Below, in pieces: positions 39,381 through 48,552 of a stretch of 64,000 bases of DNA (position 1 is its first letter; each line of letters begins with the position of its first letter). The stretch is taken from assembly GCF_030272895.1 (NCBI RefSeq), contig NZ_JALRNF010000016.1:1-64000 (forward strand), read 5' to 3'. The notes beneath the pieces are model-generated. The model saw only the letters and a program-made list of their open reading frames with translations. It searched no databases and was not told the DNA's origin. A program made the position numbers and the translations under genes. This stretch comes from Pseudomonas sp. BGr12. GTDB taxonomy: Bacteria; Pseudomonadota; Gammaproteobacteria; Pseudomonadales; Pseudomonadaceae.

Positions 39381-40916
39381 ATGACGAGCACGCCTAAACC
39401 CTTGGTCCTGATCATCCTGGATGGTTTCGGTCACAGCGACAGCCCCGAATACAACGCCATCTTTGCCGCCAACACACCGGTCTACGATCGCCTGCGCGCC
39501 ACCCAGCCGCACGGCCTGATCTCCGGTTCGGGCATGGATGTCGGCCTGCCCGACGGGCAGATGGGCAACTCCGAAGTCGGCCACATGAACCTCGGTGCCG
39601 GCCGCGTGGTGTACCAGGACTTCACCCGGGTGACCAAGGCCATCCAGGACGGCGAGTTCTTCGACAACGCCGTGCTCTGCGGCGCGGTCGACAAGGCCGT
39701 GGGCGCCGGCAAGGCCGTGCACATCCTCGGCCTGTTGTCCGACGGCGGCGTGCACAGTCACCAGGACCACCTGATCGCCATGGCCGAGCTGGCCGCGCAG
39801 CGTGGTGCCGAGAAAATCTACCTGCACGCCTTCCTCGACGGCCGCGATACCCCACCGCGCAGCGCGCAATCGTCGATCGAACTGCTCGACGCTGCCTTCG
39901 CCAGGCTGGGCAAGGGCCGCATCGCCAGCCTGATCGGCCGCTATTACGCCATGGACCGCGACAACCGCTGGGACCGTGTATCGGCAGCCTACAACCTGAT
40001 CGTCGACAGCGCCGCCGAATACACCGCCGACAGCGCCCTGGCCGGCCTGGAAGCGGCCTACGCCCGCGACGAGAGCGATGAATTCGTCAAGGCCACCCGC
40101 ATCGGTGAGGCGGTCAAGGTCGAGGACGGCGACGCCGTGATCTTCATGAACTTCCGCGCCGACCGCGCCCGCGAGCTGTCGCGCGTGTTCGTCGAGCCCG
40201 ACTTCAGCGAGTTCCCGCGCGCGCGCCTGCCCAAGCTTGCCGCCTACATCGGTCTGACCCAGTACTCGGCGAAGATCCCGGCCCCGGCCGCCTTCGGCCC
40301 GGCCAGCCTGGACAACGTGCTCGGCGAATACCTGGCCAAGAACGGCAAGACCCAGCTGCGCATCGCCGAAACCGAGAAGTACGCCCACGTCACTTTCTTC
40401 TTCTCCGGCGGTCGTGAAGAGCCGTTCGAAGGCGAAGAGCGCATCCTGATCCCATCGCCGAAGGTCGCCACCTACGACCTGCAGCCGGAGATGAGCGCAC
40501 CGGAAGTCACCGACCGCATCGTCGAAGCCATCGAGCAGCAGCGCTACGACGTGATCGTGGTCAACTACGCCAACGGCGACATGGTTGGCCACACCGGTGT
40601 GTTCGAGGCCGCGGTCAAGGCCGTGGAGGCCCTGGACGGTTGCGTCGGACGCATCGTCGCGGCCCTGGACAAGGTCGGCGGCGAAGCGCTGATCACCGCC
40701 GACCACGGCAACGTCGAGCAAATGGAAGACGAATGCACAGGCCAGGCGCACACCGCGCACACCACCGAGCCTGTGCCGTTCATCTACGTCGGCAAGCGTG
40801 CCGTGAAGGTCCGCGAAGGCGGCGTGCTGGCCGATGTGGCGCCGACCATGCTCCAGCTGCTGGGCCTGGAAAAACCGGCGGAGATGACCGGGACCTCGAT
40901 CCTGATCGACGCCTGA
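39381..40916 (+). CDS. gpmI: 2,3-bisphosphoglycerate-independent phosphoglycerate mutase
   Basis: GpmI interconverts 3- and 2-phosphoglycerate with two Mn2+ ions, independent of 2,3-bisphosphoglycerate. The ATG at 39381 ([17 protein letters not shown], 511 residues) follows a TTG that only extends the frame. Metal ligands are in LDGFGHSD and in the C-terminal [12 protein letters not shown] and [10 protein letters not shown]; the phosphoserine nucleophile is Ser64 in [14 protein letters not shown]. It is divergent from yibN-grxC-secB and followed by envC, as in E. coli. A TAAAAT -10 candidate is at 39337-39342, but the -35 is poor. Confidence 0.97.
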   Translation: MTSTPKPLVLIILDGFGHSDSPEYNAIFAANTPVYDRLRATQPHGLISGSGMDVGLPDGQMGNSEVGHMNLGAGRVVYQDFTRVTKAIQDGEFFDNAVLCGAVDKAVGAGKAVHILGLLSDGGVHSHQDHLIAMAELAAQRGAEKIYLHAFLDGRDTPPRSAQSSIELLDAAFARLGKGRIASLIGRYYAMDRDNRWDRVSAAYNLIVDSAAEYTADSALAGLEAAYARDESDEFVKATRIGEAVKVEDGDAVIFMNFRADRARELSRVFVEPDFSEFPRARLPKLAAYIGLTQYSAKIPAPAAFGPASLDNVLGEYLAKNGKTQLRIAETEKYAHVTFFFSGGREEPFEGEERILIPSPKVATYDLQPEMSAPEVTDRIVEAIEQQRYDVIVVNYANGDMVGHTGVFEAAVKAVEALDGCVGRIVAALDKVGGEALITADHGNVEQMEDECTGQAHTAHTTEPVPFIYVGKRAVKVREGGVLADVAPTMLQLLGLEKPAEMTGTSILIDA

Positions 40917-40954
40917 AGCCGATAAACCGGCCGTATCGGTCGGTTTTCCGGACA

Positions 40955-40990
40955 AACGCCTCGCCGCCGACGCTGCGAGGCGTTTTTTTT
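40955..40990 (+). terminator. Rho-independent terminator after gpmI
   Basis: The arms ACGCCTCG and CGAGGCGT flank a 12-base loop and are followed by eight T. It lies about 40 bases past the gpmI stop, so envC probably relies on readthrough or on a promoter in the short gap. Confidence 0.88.
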
Positions 40991-41044
40991 GCACGCCTGG
41001 GCGGGCATACTAGGCCAGTCTCTATCCCTGGTGTCGCCCACTCC

Positions 41045-42328
41045 ATGTTTCGCGCCCTGATCGTTCTAGCCCTGTCTTGCCTGCTCAGCCCGGCGTTTGC
41101 CGACGAGCGCGCGCAAACCCAGCAGCAACTGGACGCCACGCGTCAGGACATTGCCGAGCTGAAAAAAATGCTTGGCCAGTTGCAGCAGGAAAAATCCGGT
41201 GTGCAAAAAGACCTGCGCAGCACTGAAACCGACATCGGCAAGCTGGAAAAGCAGGTGGAGGCCCTGCAGCAGGAACTAAAAAAGACTGAAGGCGAACTGG
41301 AGCGCCTTGATCACGAGAAAAAAAAACTCCAGAGCGCCCGCGTTGAACAACAACGCCTGATTGCCATCCAGGCCCGTTCGGCCTACCAGAACGGTCGCGA
41401 GGAATACCTCAAGCTGCTGCTCAACCAGCAGAACCCGGAGAAATTCGCCCGCACCCTGACCTATTACGACTACCTGAGCCAGGCGCGCCTGACCCAGCTG
41501 CGCAACTTCAATGAAACCCTGCGCCAGCTGGCCAGCGTCGAGCAGGACATCAACCTGCAACAAGCCCAGTTGCTGACCCAGCAAGGCACCCTCGACAGCC
41601 AGCGACAGGAGCTGGAAAAGGTCCGCGCCGAGCGCCAGCAGGTGCTGGCCAAACTGAACAACGACGTCAAAGCCCGCGACCAGAAGCTGCAGGCCCGCGA
41701 GCAGGACCAGGCCGACCTGACCAAGGTCCTCAAGACCATCGAGGAAACCCTGGCCCGCCAGGCGCGCGAAGCCGAGGAAGCCCGGCAGAAAGCCCTGCTC
41801 GCCGCCCAGGAAGCGGAAAAACAACGCCAGCGCGAAGCCCTGGCAGCCGCCAGCGACGCGCCGAAGAAGCCCAAGCCCATCCCCGGCCCGCTGGTTTCCA
41901 GCAGCGGCGAGACCTTTGGCGGCGCTTTTTCAGCTGCGCGGGGCAAACTTCCGTGGCCGGTCAATGGTCGATTGCTGGCACGCTTTGGCGAAACCCGCGG
42001 CGATGATTCGCGGGCCAGATGGGACGGCGTGATGATCAGCGCCTCCCCCGGCAGCCAGGTGCGCGCCGTGCATGGCGGCCGGGTGGTGTTCGCCGACTGG
42101 TTGCGCGGCGCTGGACTTCTGGTCATTCTCGACCATGGTAATGGTTACCTGAGCCTGTACGGCCATAACCAGAGCCTGCTCAAGAGTGCCGGAGACGTCG
42201 TCAAGGCCGGCGAGGCGATTTCCACCGTCGGCAACAGCGGCGGCCAGGACAGCTCGGGACTGTACTTCGCCATCCGCCAGCAGGGTCGCCCCAGCGACCC
42301 GGCACAATGGTGCCGTGCCCAGGGATAG
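41045..42328 (+). CDS. envC: Murein hydrolase activator EnvC
   Basis: This periplasmic coiled-coil protein activates amidases during cell separation. The 427-residue protein has a signal peptide (MFRALIVLALSCLLSPAFA), a long coiled coil (about 20-250, rich in Gln, Glu, Lys), an Ala/Lys linker and a C-terminal LytM/M23 domain. The zinc ligands of active M23 peptidases are absent: the HxxxD site is replaced by SRARWDGVMI, and the LHFE motif by LYFAIRQQG. This is the degenerate EnvC condition, so it should be an activator, not a hydrolase. The start follows a stop-rich gap; the ribosome site is weak. Confidence 0.93.
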   Translation: MFRALIVLALSCLLSPAFADERAQTQQQLDATRQDIAELKKMLGQLQQEKSGVQKDLRSTETDIGKLEKQVEALQQELKKTEGELERLDHEKKKLQSARVEQQRLIAIQARSAYQNGREEYLKLLLNQQNPEKFARTLTYYDYLSQARLTQLRNFNETLRQLASVEQDINLQQAQLLTQQGTLDSQRQELEKVRAERQQVLAKLNNDVKARDQKLQAREQDQADLTKVLKTIEETLARQAREAEEARQKALLAAQEAEKQRQREALAAASDAPKKPKPIPGPLVSSSGETFGGAFSAARGKLPWPVNGRLLARFGETRGDDSRARWDGVMISASPGSQVRAVHGGRVVFADWLRGAGLLVILDHGNGYLSLYGHNQSLLKSAGDVVKAGEAISTVGNSGGQDSSGLYFAIRQQGRPSDPAQWCRAQG

Positions 42329-42417
42329 GCACCACCCCCCTATTTGACGGCGTAGCACGATAAGGGCTACGCCGAGGCTCCAGCCGGAGCGCTACCAGGA
42401 TCAGGAGTTCGTTCGAC

Positions 42418-43746
42418 ATGCTGCATTCGCCCCGCCTCACTTCGCTGGCCCTGACCATCGCCATGGTCCTTGGCGCGCCCCTGGCCCGCGCGGCCGAGCC
42501 CACCAAGCCGGCGGCGATTCCGGCCACGACGGTATCGGCCTCGACCAAGGCGCCGCTGCCGCTGGACGAACTGCGCACCTTCGCCGAGGTCATGGACCGG
42601 ATCAAGGCAGCCTATGTCGAGCCGGTGGATGACAAGACCCTGCTGGAAAACGCCATCAAGGGCATGCTCAGCAACCTCGACCCGCACTCGGCCTACCTGG
42701 GCCCGGAAGACTTCCAGGAGCTGCAGGAAAGCACCAGCGGCGAGTTCGGCGGCCTGGGCATCGAAGTCGGCATGGAAGATGGCTTCGTCAAGGTCGTCTC
42801 GCCCATCGACGATACCCCGGCGTCCCGTGCCGGTATCGAGGCGGGTGACCTGATCGTCAAGATCAACGGCCAGCCGACCCGTGGCCAGACCATGACCGAA
42901 GCCGTCGACAAGATGCGCGGCAAGGTCGGCGAGAAGATCACCCTGACCCTGGTACGCGACGGCGGCAACCCCTTCGACGTGACCCTGGCCCGTGCGGTCA
43001 TCCAGGTCAAGAGCGTCAAGAGCCAGTTGCTCGAAGACAACTACGGCTACATCCGCATCACCCAGTTCCAGGTCAAGACCGGCGAAGAAGTCGGCAAGGC
43101 CCTGGCCAAGCTGCGCAAGGACAACGGCAAGAAACTGCGCGGCCTGGTCCTGGACCTGCGCAACAACCCGGGTGGCGTGCTGCAGTCGGCGGTGGAAGTG
43201 GCCGACCACTTCCTCACCAAGGGCCTGATCGTCTACACCAAGGGCCGCATCGCCAACTCCGAACTGCGCTTCTCGGCCGACCCGGCCGACGCCAGCGAAG
43301 CGGTGCCATTGGTGGTGCTGATCAACGGTGGCAGCGCCTCGGCCTCGGAAATTGTCGCCGGCGCCCTGCAGGACCAGAAACGCGCCGTGCTGATGGGCAC
43401 CGACAGCTTCGGCAAGGGCTCGGTGCAAACCGTGCTGCCGCTGAACAACGAGCGCGCCCTGAAGCTCACCACCGCCCTGTACTACACCCCCAACGGCCGC
43501 TCCATCCAGGCCCAGGGCATTGTCCCGGACGTTGAAGTACGGCGCGCCCGGATCACCGCCACGGAGCCTGACAGCGACAACTTCAAGGAAGCCGATCTGC
43601 AGGGCCACCTGGGCAATGGCAACGGTGGCGCGGACCGCCCATCGGGCAAGGCCGCCAGCAAGAAGGCCCGTCCGCAGGACGATGACTACCAGCTCAGCCA
43701 GGCCCTGAGCCTGCTCAAGGGCCTGAGCATCACCCAGGGCAAATAA
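42418..43746 (+). CDS. ctpA: S41 family C-terminal processing peptidase
   Basis: A periplasmic carboxyl-terminal protease of the Prc/CtpA type. The 442-residue protein has a signal peptide (ending LGAPLARA, before AEPTK), a PDZ domain at roughly 110-190 (LGIEVGMEDGFVKVVSPIDDTPASRAGIEAGDLI) and the S41 catalytic core with Ser308 in GGSASASE and Lys333 in SFGKGSVQ, spaced 25 as in E. coli Prc. AGGAG lies 10 bases before the ATG. In Pseudomonas such short Ctp proteins degrade peptidoglycan endopeptidases. Its place between envC and yibQ fits cell-wall remodelling. Confidence 0.93.
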   Translation: MLHSPRLTSLALTIAMVLGAPLARAAEPTKPAAIPATTVSASTKAPLPLDELRTFAEVMDRIKAAYVEPVDDKTLLENAIKGMLSNLDPHSAYLGPEDFQELQESTSGEFGGLGIEVGMEDGFVKVVSPIDDTPASRAGIEAGDLIVKINGQPTRGQTMTEAVDKMRGKVGEKITLTLVRDGGNPFDVTLARAVIQVKSVKSQLLEDNYGYIRITQFQVKTGEEVGKALAKLRKDNGKKLRGLVLDLRNNPGGVLQSAVEVADHFLTKGLIVYTKGRIANSELRFSADPADASEAVPLVVLINGGSASASEIVAGALQDQKRAVLMGTDSFGKGSVQTVLPLNNERALKLTTALYYTPNGRSIQAQGIVPDVEVRRARITATEPDSDNFKEADLQGHLGNGNGGADRPSGKAASKKARPQDDDYQLSQALSLLKGLSITQGK

Positions 43747-43755
43747 GGTCCGGCC

Positions 43756-44529
43756 ATGCGTTACCTGCTGTTCGCCCTGATCTGCCTGTTGAGCGGTGCC
43801 ACCCTGGCGGCGCCGGCTCAACCAGGCAAGGCCTACCTCAGCCTGATCATCGACGACCTCGGCCAGAGCCCGGCGCGTGATGCGCGCACCCTGGCCCTGC
43901 CCGGCCCGGTGACCCTGGCGATCATGCCCGACACCCCGCACGCCACCGACTTCGCCCGCCAGGCTCACCGCGCGGGCAAGACGGTAATCCTGCACATGCC
44001 CATGGACCCGGCCACCGGCCCTTATGCCTGGCACCCCGGCACACCGCTGCCGGAGCTGGAGCGGCGCCTGGATGCGGCCCTGGCGAAAGTGCCCTACGCC
44101 GCCGGCATCAACAACCACATGGGCAGCCGCATGACCTCGCAATCCGTGCCCATGGCCTGGCTGATGGGCGAGTTGCAGCGCCGCCAACTGTTCTTCGTCG
44201 ACAGCCGCACCAGCGCCGCCACCGTGGCCGCCGCCAAGGCCCAGGCCGTCGACCTGGCGCATGTCTCGCGGGATGTCTTCCTCGATGATGTACGCACCCC
44301 CGAGGCCATTGCCGGGCAGTTGCAGCAAGGCGTGGCCCTGGCGCGCAAGCAGGGCACGGCGGTGCTGATCGGCCATCCCTATCCACAGACCCTCGAGGTG
44401 CTGGAGCGTGAGATGCCCCGGCTCAAAAGCCAGGGCATCGAGATGATCACGCTGCGGCAAATGATTGCTGAACGAAGCAACCAGGCCATGCCGGCCCATG
44501 GCAAGCGCGGTCGGTACGCGAATCGCTGA
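43756..44529 (+). CDS. yibQ: Divergent polysaccharide deacetylase family protein YibQ
   Basis: A 257-residue secreted or periplasmic protein of the divergent polysaccharide deacetylase family (formerly DUF610). It has a signal peptide (YLLFALICLLSGATLAAPA). The core contains LSLIIDDLGQSPARDARTLALPGPVTLAIMPDTPH, ILHMPMDP, GINNHMGSRMT and GTAVLIGHPYPQTLE, which keep several metal-type His and Asp residues of the NodB fold; substrate and activity are unproven. It starts 9 bases after the ctp stop, with AAGG before the ATG. The gpmI-envC-yibQ synteny with E. coli supports the assignment. Confidence 0.9.
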   Translation: MRYLLFALICLLSGATLAAPAQPGKAYLSLIIDDLGQSPARDARTLALPGPVTLAIMPDTPHATDFARQAHRAGKTVILHMPMDPATGPYAWHPGTPLPELERRLDAALAKVPYAAGINNHMGSRMTSQSVPMAWLMGELQRRQLFFVDSRTSAATVAAAKAQAVDLAHVSRDVFLDDVRTPEAIAGQLQQGVALARKQGTAVLIGHPYPQTLEVLEREMPRLKSQGIEMITLRQMIAERSNQAMPAHGKRGRYANR

Positions 44530-44543
44530 GCGTTTCGCTCAGC
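44525..44543. terminator. Hairpin between yibQ and the convergent binding-protein gene
   Basis: GCTGAGCG and CGCTCAGC pair around a short T loop directly at the yibQ stop. There is no clear T run after it, so termination efficiency is uncertain. The 35-base gap holds nothing else. Confidence 0.45.
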
Positions 44544-44564
44544 TTGCTGGTGTCGCTGTAGCAC

Positions 44565-45305
44565 CTACAGGTAGCGGGCAAATACTTCCTCGACCACACC
44601 CTCGGCCTTCATCTGCTCCAATGCCTGTTGCAACCTGGCGACCACGTCATCCGGTACCTGGCGGTTCAGCGCCAGGTACAACTCGGCGCCATGGAAGCGC
44701 AGGACGGTCCTGAGGTTGACCACGCCTACCTGCTTGGCCAGGTAGCGACCGGCCGGGTCGCCACTGGCCCAGAGATCGATCTCGCCCTTGGCCAGCTTCT
44801 GCGCATTGTCGCGGTCACGTAGCACCAGCACTGGGTTCAGGCCCTCGCGGGCAAGGAACTCGGCGATGGCATCGCCCTTGTAGGCGCCGATACGGTAGCG
44901 CTTGGCGTCCTCCAGGCTGTCGACACTGATGGTGCTGCCTTCCGGCGCCAGCAGGATCCAGTCATCCGGCCCGATCGGCCCAACCCATTTGAACAGCGCC
45001 TCGCGATCGGGCTGGCGGGCCATGACGAAAATACCGTGGCCGGGCGTGGTCAGCACTTGCTGGTAGATACGCTGCCAGGGAAAGCGCAGGGTCATGGTGT
45101 ACGGCACCCCGGCGCGCTTGAATACCTCGCGCACGATATCGGCGGCAATGCCTTCGATGCCCTCGTCGCGGGCGAAGCTCTTGCCGTTGGTCGACATGTT
45201 GTAGGGCGGGAAGTTCTCGGTCAGCAGCACCACAGGCTCGGCCGCCCGGGCGACCCCGGCGAACGACAGGCAACTGCACAGCAACAGGACAAGACGCTTG
45301 AACAT
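44565..45305 (-). CDS. Periplasmic substrate-binding protein (SBP_bac_3 type)
   Basis: A 246-residue periplasmic protein with a signal peptide (LVLLLCSCLSFAGVARA) and the type-3 amino-acid binding fold: VVLLTENFPPYN near the N-terminus, EGIAADIVREVFKRAGV, and LYLALNRQVPDDVVARLQQALEQM near the end. No ABC permease or ATPase genes adjoin it, so it may be an orphan binding protein serving another importer or a receptor. The ligand is not predictable here; the GIEG-x-A-A-D-I-V pattern is common to polar amino acid binders. Confidence 0.88.
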   Translation of the reverse strand: MFKRLVLLLCSCLSFAGVARAAEPVVLLTENFPPYNMSTNGKSFARDEGIEGIAADIVREVFKRAGVPYTMTLRFPWQRIYQQVLTTPGHGIFVMARQPDREALFKWVGPIGPDDWILLAPEGSTISVDSLEDAKRYRIGAYKGDAIAEFLAREGLNPVLVLRDRDNAQKLAKGEIDLWASGDPAGRYLAKQVGVVNLRTVLRFHGAELYLALNRQVPDDVVARLQQALEQMKAEGVVEEVFARYL

Positions 45306-45380
45306 AGTGGCACCTGGCTTCTAGGCAATGCCAAGAGTGCCGGGAGGTAGCGTGGCTGTCCAGCGTGGCACCACAGCCAA

Positions 45381-45417
45381 ACAAAAGGGGCCCTGTTCCT
45401 GCGAACAGAGCCCCTTG
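45381..45417 (-). terminator. Rho-independent terminator after betT
   Basis: The stem GGGG(C)CCTGTTC / GAACAGAGCCCC closes on CTGC. On the minus strand it is followed by a T run (AAAA on the plus strand). It lies 17 bases beyond the betT stop, between betT and the binding-protein gene. Confidence 0.82.
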
Positions 45418-45433
45418 CGTCAATCAGCTTTTA

Positions 45434-47437
45434 TCAGCTGTAGACACGCCCCAACAGCTGGCGATGGCTTTCGAACTGATCCAGCACATCCCGGGTGATC
45501 TGATCCGGCGTGAAGCCCATCAGGTCATACTCCTGGCTGCCGTTGTGCAGGTACACCTCGGCACGGTAGAAGCGCTGGCGCACTTCGCTTTCACCTTCGA
45601 CCGGCGCTTCGCTTGGCGCGGCCAGGTAGCCGTCCAGGCTCACTTCGTAGACGAAAGGATTACCCTCTTCCATCATCACCCGCAGGCCCATGGTCGAGCG
45701 CGACTGGCCGACGCGAGTCTCCACCTCAACGCCGAGGTTACGCAGTTGCACGGCGGCCTCTTTCAGCGCCGGGCTGACCTGCTTGTCCATGAAGCGCTGA
45801 ACAATCGCCTGGGTCGGTTGCAGGTCCAGCTGGCTCAGGCGCTCGCTGAAGCCGCGGCGACCGCGGGCGGCCAGTTCGGCTTGTTCCTGTTCGATCTGGC
45901 TGTCCTGCTTCATGGCCTTGTACAGGCCGAACATGAACAGCACCAGCACCACCGAGAACGGCAAGCCGGCCAGCACCACCATGGTCTGCATGGCGGCGAA
46001 GTTGCCGGCGAACAGCAGACCGATGGTCACCAGGGTGATCACCACCGACCAGAACACCACCATCCAGTGCGGCGCGTCCTCATCGACCTGGCCGCCTTTG
46101 CACGACAGGTTGGCCATCATCACCGCGCCGGAGTCGGCCGGGGTGAGGAACAGCACGAAGCCGACAAACACCGCCACACCAATGACAATCTTGGCCGCCG
46201 GGAAGAATTCCAGCAGTTGGTAGATCGACATCGACGGCTGTTCGAGCGCGGTCTTGCCCAGCTCCACGGCACCATGGTTCATCACCAGGTCCAGCGCAGT
46301 GTTGCCGAAGATCGACAGCCAGGCCAGGGTGAAGCCCAGCGGAATCAGCAACACGCCGGCAACCAGTTCACGCACGGTGCGGCCCTTGGAAATACGGGCG
46401 ATGAACATGCCGACGAATGGGCCCCAGGAAATCCACCAGGCCCAGTAGAACACGGTCCACAGTCCCAGCCAGCGCTCGGACTTGCCCGCTTCGCTTTCGT
46501 AGACGTAGAGATCGAAGGTTTTCAGCACGATGCCGTTGAGGTAGTCGCCGATGTTCTGTACGAAACCGTTGAGCAGGTGCAGGGTGTCACCGGCCAGCAG
46601 TACGAAGATCAGCAGGCCGCTGAACAGCATGATGTTCAGGTTCGACAGGCGACGGATACCGTTCTCCACGCCGGAAACTGCGGCCACCGTGGCCACCGTA
46701 GCCATGACCAGGATCACGATCAGCAGGTTGGTCTTGCTGTGATCCATGCCGAACAGGTATTCCAGGCCCGAGGCCACCTGCATGGAACCGATGCCCAGGT
46801 TGGTCACTAGACCCAGCAGCGTCACGAACATGCCAAAGATGTCCACCGCGTGACCGGCGCCGCCCTTGACCCAGCGCTCGCCCATCAGCGGGTACAGCGC
46901 CGAGCGCAGTGCCAGCGGCTGGTTGTGACGGTAGGCGAAGTAGCCTACAGCCAGACCGACCAGGGCATAGATCGCCCAGCCGTGCAGGCCCCAGTGCAGG
47001 AAGGTCAGTTGCAGGCCCTGGCGCGCAGCCTCGGCGCTGGCGGCGGTGCCTTCTGGCGGGTTGAAGTAGTGATCCAGCGGTTCAGAGGCGCCGAAGTACA
47101 GCAGCGAGATACCGATACCCGAGGAGAACAGCATGCCGGCCCAAGCGCCATAGCTGAAGTCGGGTTTGTCGTCCTTGCCGCCAAGCTTGAGCTTGCCGAA
47201 GCTGGAGAAGGCCATCACGACCACGAATACCAGGTAGCCGCCGATCACCAGCATGTAATACCAGCCGAAGCTGCGGGTCAGCCAGGTCTGGGCGACGTTG
47301 AGCACTTCGCCGGCTTTTTCCGGTACAGCGATAAGCAAGGCAGTCAACACAAGGATCAGCAACGCGGAGGTGATGAACACCACGCCGTTGACCCGGACCC
47401 TCTCGGCAGGGGTCTTGATTAGGGAGGCAGAACTCAT
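45434..47437 (-). CDS. betT: BCCT family choline transporter (BetT)
   Basis: BetT is a sodium- or proton-coupled choline transporter of the BCCT family, in the inner membrane with 12 helices. The 667-residue protein contains the family signature GLWTVFYWAWWISWGPFVGMFIARISKGRTVRE and the GASEPLDHY segment. Its long cytosolic C-terminal domain, of about 165 residues, is a part that sets osmotic response in BetT proteins. GGAG precedes the ATG by 10 bases. It is divergent from betIBA and shares the palindromic operator; the leader of about 310 bases is long. Confidence 0.95.
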   Translation of the reverse strand: MSSASLIKTPAERVRVNGVVFITSALLILVLTALLIAVPEKAGEVLNVAQTWLTRSFGWYYMLVIGGYLVFVVVMAFSSFGKLKLGGKDDKPDFSYGAWAGMLFSSGIGISLLYFGASEPLDHYFNPPEGTAASAEAARQGLQLTFLHWGLHGWAIYALVGLAVGYFAYRHNQPLALRSALYPLMGERWVKGGAGHAVDIFGMFVTLLGLVTNLGIGSMQVASGLEYLFGMDHSKTNLLIVILVMATVATVAAVSGVENGIRRLSNLNIMLFSGLLIFVLLAGDTLHLLNGFVQNIGDYLNGIVLKTFDLYVYESEAGKSERWLGLWTVFYWAWWISWGPFVGMFIARISKGRTVRELVAGVLLIPLGFTLAWLSIFGNTALDLVMNHGAVELGKTALEQPSMSIYQLLEFFPAAKIVIGVAVFVGFVLFLTPADSGAVMMANLSCKGGQVDEDAPHWMVVFWSVVITLVTIGLLFAGNFAAMQTMVVLAGLPFSVVLVLFMFGLYKAMKQDSQIEQEQAELAARGRRGFSERLSQLDLQPTQAIVQRFMDKQVSPALKEAAVQLRNLGVEVETRVGQSRSTMGLRVMMEEGNPFVYEVSLDGYLAAPSEAPVEGESEVRQRFYRAEVYLHNGSQEYDLMGFTPDQITRDVLDQFESHRQLLGRVYS

Positions 47438-47755
47438 TGCACATTTGCTCCGGGCAGTGCGAGAGAAACGAAAACGACTTTTCCCTGAGCAAATGGTGCA
47501 ATGGCCCCATCGCGTCAGGTGTTATAAAAGCACCCTGAAAAAACCGTGATCCCACGCCGACTGCGGCAAAAAAACACAGGCCCGTTCCCTTTCCCGAGGG
47601 TCCGCCGAACGGTGCGTCACCGTTCGCTGGCACTGCGACACGCAGCGGCAAAAGCCGTCAACACCTTGTATTTCGGGGGTTTCAGGTCTTTCTGGGGTGC
47701 CAATTTGTGCGTTTTGACCGGCTCGAAAACCTGTCAATGGCACAGATTGTCGCAG

Positions 47756-47784
47756 AGGATATTCTTTGTTGATTGAACGTTCAA
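47756..47784 (-). promoter_or_regulatory. Candidate sigma-70 promoter of betT
   Basis: On the minus strand TTGAAC (47784-47779) and TATCCT (47761-47756) are 17 bases apart. The -35 lies inside the BetI-type palindrome, so repressor binding would block it. Transcription would begin near 47748, leaving a leader of about 310 bases. Between 47438 and 47750 I see no gene. Confidence 0.5.
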
Positions 47785-47788
47785 TCAA
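47769..47788. promoter_or_regulatory. BetI-type operator between betT and betI
   Basis: TTGATTGAACGTTCAATCAA is a perfect 20-base palindrome centred between the divergent genes. Its form and position match a TetR-family operator. On the plus strand a weak promoter for betI (TTGATT, 17 bases, AAAATA) overlaps it, so one site could control both directions with choline as inducer. Confidence 0.85.
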
Positions 47789-47857
47789 AACAAAATAGAC
47801 TGGCCTTCGCCGAGGCAGCCGCTCGTCGACTGCTCGCAGGCCTGAGGAGATTTGCAA

Positions 47858-48523
47858 ATGCCCAAGGTCGGTATGCAACCCATTCGCCGCCAGCAGTTGA
47901 TCGAGGCCACGTTGATGGCTGTCGACCAGGTCGGGATGGGGGATGCCAGCATTGCGCTGATCGCCCGTTTGGCCGGTGTGTCGAATGGCATCATCAGTCA
48001 CTACTTTCAGGACAAGAACGGCCTGATCGCAGCGACCATGCGGTACTTGATGAGCGTGCTGAACGAGAACGTCGCCGCCCGCCGGCAGGCGCTCAAGGAC
48101 AACAGCCCGCGTGCCCACCTGCAGGTGATCATCGAAGGCAACTTCGACGCCAGTCAGGTCAACGGCCCGGCAATGAAAACCTGGTTGGCGTTCTGGGCCA
48201 CCAGCATGCACCAGCCGTCTTTGCACAGGTTGCAGCGGATCAACGATCACCGCTTGTATTCCAACCTGTGCTGTCAGTTCCGCCGTTCCCTGCCGCTGCC
48301 CGAAGCACGCAGCGCGGCCCGCGGACTGGCAGCGTTGATCGACGGTCTGTGGCTGCGCGGTGCGCTGTCAGGAGACGCCTTCGACACCGACCAGGCGCAA
48401 CAAATCGCTTACGAATACATGGATCTACAACTGGCGAAACAGACGAGCCCGGACACACATACCCGGGCCTCTGAACCCGCACGCGCCGCCCAAGCCCAAC
48501 CGGTAGGAGCGTCGCTCGGATAG
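47858..48523 (+). CDS. betI: Transcriptional repressor BetI
   Basis: BetI is the TetR-family repressor of the choline-to-betaine genes, relieved by choline. The ATG at 47858 ([19 protein letters not shown]) has GAGGAG 8 bases upstream. The N-terminal helix-turn-helix ([22 protein letters not shown]) and the C-terminal ligand domain ([29 protein letters not shown]) are intact. The 221-residue protein is about 24 residues longer than the roughly 197 usual in pseudomonads; the extra Ala/Pro/Thr-rich tail reads up to the betB leader and looks unstructured. Confidence 0.94.
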   Translation: MPKVGMQPIRRQQLIEATLMAVDQVGMGDASIALIARLAGVSNGIISHYFQDKNGLIAATMRYLMSVLNENVAARRQALKDNSPRAHLQVIIEGNFDASQVNGPAMKTWLAFWATSMHQPSLHRLQRINDHRLYSNLCCQFRRSLPLPEARSAARGLAALIDGLWLRGALSGDAFDTDQAQQIAYEYMDLQLAKQTSPDTHTRASEPARAAQAQPVGASLG

Positions 48524-48552
48524 CCAAAACACACTGCACTTGCGAGGACACT

